Source of the DNA: an uncultured Chloroflexota bacterium
GTDB lineage: Bacteria; Chloroflexota; Anaerolineae; B4-G1; DUEL01
DNA length: 8,900 bases
Direction of reading: 5' to 3'
Assembly: GCA_937138275.1 (NCBI GenBank)
Contig: CAKZOY010000044.1
Coordinates: 1-8,900, forward strand
Shown here: one piece after another, positions 5,275-8,900 of the stretch
Position numbering within the stretch: position 1 is the stretch's first letter
Layout of the letters: each line of letters begins with the position of its first letter
Notes under the pieces: generated by a model
Databases searched by the model: none
What the model was told of the DNA's origin: nothing
What the model saw: only the letters and a program-made list of their open reading frames with translations
Position numbers and translations under genes: made by a program

Positions 5275-6666
5275 CTAAGGTTCGGACAAGAGGGGGAAAG
5301 GGGGGGTTGGGGCGGGCGGCCGAAGGACGAATTCCTCCAGCAGAGCAACGATGTAGCGGACACCGTCCGCAAAATCGCTCAGGCGGATGTTCTCGTCGGG
5401 GGCGTGGGCGCGCGAATCGGCATACCCCACGCCCGCCGTAACCGTCGGCGTCCCGAACTGACCGCACAGGAGGTGAACGGGGCCCGTCCCCGCCATCATC
5501 GGGAGGACCGCCGGTCGGTGACCGTAGACCCGCTCGGCGGCCCGCACCGCGGTCTGAACGAAGGGATGCGCGGGATCGCCTGCAGAGGGTGCTTCGCCCT
5601 CCCACCAGGCGATCTCCACATCGGAGAACCCCTCCGCGTCCAGATGCGCGCGCAGCGCTTCCAGAACCCGCTCCGGCCACTGGTCGGGGACCAGTCGGAA
5701 ATCCAGTTTGGCAACCGCTTCAGCGGGGAGGACGGTCTTGGAACCGGGGCCGCCGTAGCCGCTGTGAAAGCCGTCTATGTTGCAGGTTGGGCCGAAGAGA
5801 AGGCGCTCCTTTAGAGCCATACCCGTCAGTCCATCCAGAAAAGAGTCAATGCCGTAGAGGGCGCGGACTTCCTCTTCGGGGTAGTCCCAGTCGGCCAGGG
5901 CGGCCTGCTGGGCCGGGGTCGGGGGGCGAACGGCGTCGTAGAAACCGGGGATACGGATTCGGCCGTCGGGGCCCTTGAGCGCCTGCAGCGCCCAGACCAG
6001 CCGCCAGGCGGGGTTGACCACAATCGCGGCGCTGGCGGAATGGAGGTCCCGCACCGCTCCCCGGGCGCGCAGTTCCAGGTAGAGGATTCCCTTACAGCCC
6101 AGGGCGATTTCGTACCGCTCGCGGGCGTCCCGCCCTCCCGCCTCCCAGACGCACCCCAGGACATTTTTCAGCGCCTCCTCCCGCGCGGCGACGAACTGAT
6201 GAAGGTGGAGGCTGCCGATCTCCTCCTCCCCCTCAATAACCCAGGTGATGCCGACGGGGAGATCGCCGCGCACGCGCCGGTAGGACTCCACCGCGGCCAG
6301 GCGGGCGAAGATGGCCCCTTTGTTGTCCGACGCGCCGCGGGCATAGAGTTTGCCGTCCCGGACGGTCGGCTCAAAGGGGGGAGATGTCCAGAGTTCCAGC
6401 GGGTCCGCGGGCTGGACGTCGTAGTGGTTGTAAAAAAGCAATCGCTCCGACCGCCGTCCGTCCATCTGGGCCAGGAGGACGGGAGCGCCGTCGGTGGGGA
6501 CGGTCTCCACCTGAAAACCCGCGGCGCGCAGTTCGTCGGTCAGCAGGGAGGCCATTTCGGCGATACCCCGCCCCTCTGCGGCGATACTGGGCTGGGAGAG
6601 GGCGCGCTTCAGACGGTCCAGGTAGGACTCCATATGGGCGTCTATATCGGCGAAGACGTCGTTCAT
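5275..6666 (-). CDS. M20 family metallopeptidase (dipeptidase type)
   Basis: Encodes 463 residues with no signal peptide. M20 enzymes are cytoplasmic di-zinc exopeptidases that cleave dipeptides or acyl-amino acids; the substrate cannot be told from sequence. Family landmarks: NHYDVQP (80-86, His81 metal ligand, Asp83), ARGASDNKG (109-117, bridging Asp114), VIEGEEEIGS (143-152, catalytic Glu147 and ligand Glu148) and C-terminal His421 in HAPDEN. The dimerisation ('lid') domain lies at about 190-310 (DLHSASAA, 207-214). Where an Asp ligand is common after the catalytic strand, the sequence reads WE (174-175), so Glu175 may substitute. The start ATG at 6666 was chosen over the in-frame ATG at 6699 because AAGGAG (6675-6680) lies 8 nt upstream. 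The last 15 or so residues are Pro-rich (PPAPTPPFP) and coded by a C-rich run that looks non-conserved. The gene is monocistronic, with its own promoter and terminator. Confidence 0.92.
   Translation of the reverse strand: MNDVFADIDAHMESYLDRLKRALSQPSIAAEGRGIAEMASLLTDELRAAGFQVETVPTDGAPVLLAQMDGRRSERLLFYNHYDVQPADPLELWTSPPFEPTVRDGKLYARGASDNKGAIFARLAAVESYRRVRGDLPVGITWVIEGEEEIGSLHLHQFVAAREEALKNVLGCVWEAGGRDARERYEIALGCKGILYLELRARGAVRDLHSASAAIVVNPAWRLVWALQALKGPDGRIRIPGFYDAVRPPTPAQQAALADWDYPEEEVRALYGIDSFLDGLTGMALKERLLFGPTCNIDGFHSGYGGPGSKTVLPAEAVAKLDFRLVPDQWPERVLEALRAHLDAEGFSDVEIAWWEGEAPSAGDPAHPFVQTAVRAAERVYGHRPAVLPMMAGTGPVHLLCGQFGTPTVTAGVGYADSRAHAPDENIRLSDFADGVRYIVALLEEFVLRPPAPTPPFPLLSEP
5292..5316 (+). 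other. G-quadruplex-type motif at the 3' end of the M20 gene
   Basis: Plus strand: GGGGG-AAA-GGGGGGG-TT-GGGG-C-GGG, four G-tracts of at least three with loops of 1-3 nt. The G-rich strand is the template strand of the minus-strand M20 gene, and the mRNA here is C-rich and codes for the Pro-rich tail. The motif satisfies the standard pattern; folding in the cell is inference. Confidence 0.5.
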
Positions 6667-6704
6667 CGTTCCGTCTCCTTGGGGGGTGGATTCCGGCACG
6701 GGAT

Positions 6705-6733
6705 AGGATACTCCAGATTCGGTGGGAAGTCAA
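6705..6733 (-). promoter_or_regulatory. Sigma70-type promoter of the M20 peptidase gene
   Basis: Minus strand: -35 TTGACT (6733-6728, 5 of 6), 17-bp spacer, -10 TATCCT (6710-6705, 4 of 6). The predicted start is near 6698, giving a leader of about 32 nt with AAGGAG correctly placed. Confidence 0.62.
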
Positions 6734-6780
6734 TCGGGGGCGGTCGGCCCCCCCCGCTTTTCGGTTTCCCGATTTTCGTT

Positions 6781-6786
6781 TATAAT
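6781..6786 (+). promoter_or_regulatory. -10 box of the TPR operon promoter
   Basis: TATAAT at 6781-6786 is consensus. The expected start is near 6792-6793, only 3-4 nt before the ATG at 6796. No good -35 is found at 16-18 bp (the 17-bp position reads TTTTCG), and there is no TGn extension. An A/T-rich stretch (ATTTTCG, 6772-6778) lies just upstream of the box. Confidence 0.5.
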
Positions 6787-6795
6787 GAGCAGGCG

Positions 6796-7224
6796 ATGGG
6801 GAGGAAAACCGTCCGCAAACTGCTGGCCTGGTTCTACCATCGGCGCGGGATGGCATTCCGCCACTGGGGCCACCAATACGGGGATGAGGAGTCGTACCGC
6901 CAGGCGGAGCGGGATTTCAGTCGCGCCATCGCCCTGGAGCCCACTTTTGCCCAGGCGCTCTACGACCGGGGCCTCCTGCGCTGGCGGGAACTGGGGGATG
7001 GGGTGGGCGCCGAGGCCGATCTGACGCGCGTGCTGGAGTTGAAGCCAGACTGGGCCGAGGCGCGGTTCAACCGCGCGCTGGCCCGCGAAGTGGCCGGTAA
7101 TCTGGCTGGCGCGCTGGCCGACTTCCAGTGCTATCTGACCGAGGGCTGCGATCCCCAATGGCAGGAGATCAGTCGGAGGCAGATCGCCGTCCTGCAAACA
7201 TATTGTGCCCAGGAGGAGAAATGA
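6796..7224 (+). CDS. Small TPR-repeat protein
   Basis: Encodes 142 residues, no signal peptide or membrane segment. Three tetratricopeptide-like units can be aligned: about 12-49 (ending RAIALEP), 50-84 (ALYDRGLLRW ... VLELKP) and 85-117 (ARFNRALARE ... ALADF), with the usual Ala/Gly/Leu and terminal Pro pattern. TPRs are helical-hairpin scaffolds for protein binding; the partner is unknown. The N-terminus is basic (GRKTVRK). The ATG at 6796 is the first start after a consensus -10 box. It has no clear ribosome binding site and may be read as a leaderless or near-leaderless message. The stop overlaps the next gene by ATGA (7221-7224), and AGGAGGAG (7211-7218) lies within its last codons. First gene of a three-gene operon with the helical and membrane proteins, so it may be their cytoplasmic adaptor (inference). 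Confidence 0.85.
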   Translation: MGRKTVRKLLAWFYHRRGMAFRHWGHQYGDEESYRQAERDFSRAIALEPTFAQALYDRGLLRWRELGDGVGAEADLTRVLELKPDWAEARFNRALAREVAGNLAGALADFQCYLTEGCDPQWQEISRRQIAVLQTYCAQEEK

Positions 7225-7625
7225 GCAGGGAAGAGGAGTCGCCTGCGGGCCTTTTCCGCCTGCTGTTGGGGGCGCGCGCTGCGCTGAACGTTTTCCGAAC
7301 CACCCTCCAGGTGGCGAGGGAGCAGGCGATGGGAATGGACCGGCGCCCGGAACTGCTGGCCCTCTGGCTTCCCTGCCAGCGGTACCTGGACGGCCTGCTG
7401 GACGCTCTCCCGAGCCATCTGTCCGGTCCGGTGCGCCTGCTGCGCCAGGAAGTGGAAGACGGTTTGCTGGACAACCTGCCCAGCCTGCCTGCGCTGGCCG
7501 ATGCGCTGGACGCGCTGGATCAAGCCTGTGAGTCTCTGCTGACGGACCTGGTGTGGCGCGCGGACGGCGTAGACCCGAACCGTTGCCCTACCCGAAACAG
7601 GAGGAGCGATGAGGCCGGTTTTTGA
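7221..7625 (+). CDS. Hypothetical all-helical cytoplasmic protein
   Basis: Encodes 134 residues; not recognised. It looks mostly alpha-helical: Leu/Ala/Arg/Glu-rich stretches at 9-37 (LFRLLLGARAALNVFR), 43-63 and 67-83, then 87-113 with LADALDALDQACESLL. There is no signal peptide, membrane segment or metal-binding motif. The C-terminal 20 residues (DPNRCPTRNRRSDE) are polar, basic and probably disordered. The start ATG at 7221 overlaps the TPR stop by ATGA and follows AGGAGG (7211-7216) at 4-nt spacing; the upstream in-frame ATG at 7128 lies inside the TPR gene and lacks such a site. Its end overlaps the membrane-protein gene by 17 bp. That overlap supports a real coupled gene and a role linked to its neighbours. 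Function unknown. Confidence 0.75.
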   Translation: MSREEESPAGLFRLLLGARAALNVFRTTLQVAREQAMGMDRRPELLALWLPCQRYLDGLLDALPSHLSGPVRLLRQEVEDGLLDNLPSLPALADALDALDQACESLLTDLVWRADGVDPNRCPTRNRRSDEAGF

Positions 7626-8496
7626 AGCCCTGCAACGTCGGTATCAGGACCTGGTCGCCCGTTCGGGCGCTCCATCGCTGGGGGAGGATTTCTGGGAGAG
7701 CGTCCGTCTCTTTCTGGAGGACGCCCGCCGGGCCGGCAGCGCGATATCCGATCCGGGGGAACGGGCACTGTTGCGGGCGTACATGCGTTTCCTGGCGGTC
7801 CTCCTCTACGAACACGGGGAGACACCTCCGCCGGTAGAATTACTCCCGCCGGAGCGGGAAGAATGGCCCGAGACTCCACCGGCCCGCCGTGCTGCAGAGG
7901 GGTATCCGGCCTGGTTCTGGGGACTGGTGGGAGCAGCCGCGCTGGCGATCGTTGTCGGACTGCTGGCGGTGGTGGGGAGCGTTGGGGGCTACTTTGCCCC
8001 CGCGCCGACCGTCCCTCCGTCTCCGACACCCTTGCCGTCTCCCACTCCGACGTTCCCGCTGCCCACCCCCAGCCCCACCGTCCCCCCAACGCCGATCTCT
8101 GGCCCTGTCGCCACCCCGACCCCGGTGGTCTCCCCCACCTTCGGCGCGCTGACCATCGCCCTGGGCGTCCTCCCGACGGGGGAGCCTGTGCTGGTCGGCA
8201 ACGAGTTTGACTGGAACACCCGCGCGGTTTACGCAATCTTTGACTACGCCGGGATGCGCCCCGGCCTCTCCTGGTCGGTCGTCTGGACGCGCAACGGGCG
8301 GGAGATTGCCCGTCAGAATCACCTGTGGGACGGGGAATCCAGCGGTACGGCCTGGGTCGTCTATTTCAACCCCGATGGGACGGTGCTCCTCGGAGGCGAC
8401 TACGGGGTTTCGCTGTACATTGAGGACCAGTTGCAGGGGGAAGCATCTTTCCGCATCCGGTATTACGTGGTCCGCACGCCCACGCCCACTCCCTGA
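7609..8496 (+). CDS. Single-pass membrane protein with Thr/Pro linker and extracytoplasmic beta domain
   Basis: Encodes 295 residues; family not recognised. Order of parts: a helical cytoplasmic domain (1-95, with FWESVRLFLEDARR and LLRAYMRFLAVLLYEHG), one transmembrane helix (about 102-126, FWGLVGAAALAIVVGLLAVVG), an extracellular Pro/Thr/Ser linker (about 131-176, repeated PSPTP/PTPTP) and a beta-rich domain (about 178-287, with Trp/Tyr-rich strands VYAIFDYAGM, WSVVWTRNG, WVVYFNPDGT, YGVSLYIEDQ). The C-terminus is TPTPTP. The Arg-rich segment before the helix (PPARRAAEG) fits an N-in, C-out orientation with no cleaved signal. Similar linker-plus-beta architectures are common in Chloroflexota surface proteins, from memory only. 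The start ATG at 7609 has AGGAGGAG at 7599-7606. It overlaps the previous gene by 17 bp and is last in the operon. The outside domain may sense or bind something at the cell surface; this is inference. Confidence 0.85.
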   Translation: MRPVFEALQRRYQDLVARSGAPSLGEDFWESVRLFLEDARRAGSAISDPGERALLRAYMRFLAVLLYEHGETPPPVELLPPEREEWPETPPARRAAEGYPAWFWGLVGAAALAIVVGLLAVVGSVGGYFAPAPTVPPSPTPLPSPTPTFPLPTPSPTVPPTPISGPVATPTPVVSPTFGALTIALGVLPTGEPVLVGNEFDWNTRAVYAIFDYAGMRPGLSWSVVWTRNGREIARQNHLWDGESSGTAWVVYFNPDGTVLLGGDYGVSLYIEDQLQGEASFRIRYYVVRTPTPTP

Positions 8497-8530
8497 CAGG
8501 GGTATCAATTGAAGATTCCAGCGAGTGAAA

Positions 8531-8601
8531 GTCGCCCCTGGGGGGCCTTTGGCCGATGGTCGGCCTTCGCCGACCGTTTTCAGCGTCTCCGCAGGGGGAC
8601 G
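8531..8601 (+). other. Structured intergenic region around the operon terminator
   Basis: An outer stem can pair GTCGCCCCTG (8531-8540, with G8534 bulged) with CAGGGGGAC (8592-8600). It encloses GGCC-TTT-GGCC (8544-8554) and the terminator hairpin (8558-8575). Two alternatives compete: GGCCGA/TCGGCC (8551-8556 with 8560-8565) excludes the terminator stem, and CGTCTCC/GGGGACG (8584-8590 with 8595-8601) excludes the outer stem. There is no coding potential. Pairings were found by eye and no energies were computed. Confidence 0.4.
8558..8581 (+). terminator. Rho-independent terminator of the TPR-membrane protein operon
   Basis: A 7-bp stem GGTCGGC/GCCGACC (8558-8564, 8569-8575) with a CTTC loop is followed by GTTTTC. 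It lies 61 bases after the membrane-protein stop. The U-run is short (four T), so efficiency may be moderate. Confidence 0.65.
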
Positions 8602-8699
8602 ATAGGCGCACCGACGCCCTGAAGCCGCAGGTTTCAACCTGACGGCGAAAATTGCCAGGAACAACCTGTCCCAACTCAAGTCCGAACCCCGGATACGCC

Positions 8700-8727
8700 T
8701 TGACGGGGTAGGGGGATATGTTAAAAT
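8700..8727 (+). promoter_or_regulatory. Promoter of rnpB
   Basis: TTGACG (8700-8705, 5 of 6), 16-bp spacer, TAAAAT (8722-8727, 5 of 6). The predicted start near 8734 matches the expected 5' end of RNase P RNA within a few bases, so both calls support each other. Confidence 0.72.
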
Positions 8728-8733
8728 AGACTT

Positions 8734-8900
8734 ACTCCAGGTCGGCCAGGCGGTCGCGCTCCGCGCATTGCGCGGGGTGAGGAAAGTCCGGGCTCCCCAG
8801 GGCACGGTGCTGGGTAACGCCCAGGCGGGGTAACCCGACGGATAGGGCCACAGAAACAGACCGCTGGGCTGGACAATGCACAATGCTCAATGCACAATGC
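8734..8900 (+). ncRNA. rnpB: RNase P RNA, bacterial class A, 5' portion (3' end beyond window)
   Basis: This is the catalytic RNA that removes 5' leaders from pre-tRNA. The universally conserved block GAGGAAAGTCCGGGCTCC is at 8779-8796. The rest follows the class A order: a 5' strand resembling P1/P2 (GGTCGGCCAGGCGGTCGC, 8741-8758), a P3 hairpin with CCGCGC/GCGCGG arms (8761-8775), then CTGGGTAACGCCCAG (P8-like, 8810-8824), GCGGGGTAACCC (P9-like, 8826-8837) and CCACAGAAACAGACCGC (8849-8865), the conserved sequence leading into P11/P12. The 5' end is set from the promoter and is uncertain by several bases. After 8865 normal sequence gives way to heptamer repeats at the position of P12. The 3' half (P15-P18 and the second P1/P4 strands) lies outside the window. 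Confidence 0.95.
8873..8900 (+). repeat. Tandem heptamer array inside rnpB
   Basis: There are exactly four heptamers in register to the window edge: ACAATGC, ACAATGC, TCAATGC, ACAATGC. The array probably continues past 8900. It begins 8 bases after the conserved ACAGACCGC of RNase P RNA, where the length-variable P12 helix belongs. Confidence 0.88.

Noticed and set aside
6040..6795. Extension of the TPR protein upstream through the M20 gene on the opposite strand
   Set aside because: The frame is open by chance opposite M20; the TPR pattern starts after 6796 and a consensus -10 box lies just before that ATG.
8612..8660. CRISPR-like sequence (CAGGTTTCAACCTG with a GTTTCAA core)
   Set aside because: There is a single copy with no spacing pattern and no second repeat in the window; it is only a 14-base palindrome-like stretch.
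8366..8883. Minus-strand frames crossing the 3' operon end and rnpB
   Set aside because: They run through a terminator, a promoter and conserved RNase P RNA sequence, which explain this stretch.

Overview
The window is a GC-rich (roughly 60-65% by eye), densely packed bacterial chromosomal segment. Several features point to Chloroflexota, probably an Anaerolineae-like lineage: a type II (FMN) isopentenyl-diphosphate isomerase, a short GH57/DUF3536 protein, a membrane protein with a Thr-Pro linker ending in TPTPTP, and a class A RNase P RNA. This assignment is inference from gene content and style; no phylogenetic marker was searched. No phage, IS element, CRISPR array or toxin-antitoxin pair was recognised.

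Layout, left to right. (1) Positions 1-2239, plus strand: a DUF1786 actin-fold (ASKHA-like) protein, probably missing only the first base of its start codon, overlaps a MoeA molybdopterin molybdotransferase by ATGA. The pair ends in a nearly perfect 40-bp palindrome. (2) Positions 2262-3655: an acyl carrier protein (minus) and type II IPP isomerase (plus) diverge. Their two sigma70-type promoters stand back to back, with both -35 boxes inside one perfect dyad. This links fatty-acid and isoprenoid supply, the two inputs of membrane lipid synthesis. (3) Positions 3673-6666, minus strand: an M20 metallopeptidase and a GH57 glycosidase-like protein. They have separate promoters and a strong terminator hairpin between them. 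The isomerase and GH57 genes converge with only 17 bp between stop codons. (4) Positions 6781-8581, plus strand: a tightly coupled three-gene operon consisting of a TPR protein, an all-helical protein of unknown function, and a single-pass membrane protein with an extracytoplasmic beta domain. It ends in a rho-independent terminator embedded in a larger structured region. (5) Positions 8700-8900: a promoter and the 5' half of rnpB (RNase P RNA). At the position of the variable P12 helix the RNA runs into at least four tandem heptamers, which reach the window edge.

Most genes are ordinary housekeeping. The most unusual items are the heptamer array inside rnpB, the dyad-centred divergent acpP/isomerase promoter, the DUF1786-moeA coupling, and the uncharacterised TPR/helical/membrane operon. 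No gap without a gene exceeds 300 bases. The three largest (5044-5274, 6667-6795, 8497-8733) hold the promoters, terminators and hairpins listed below.
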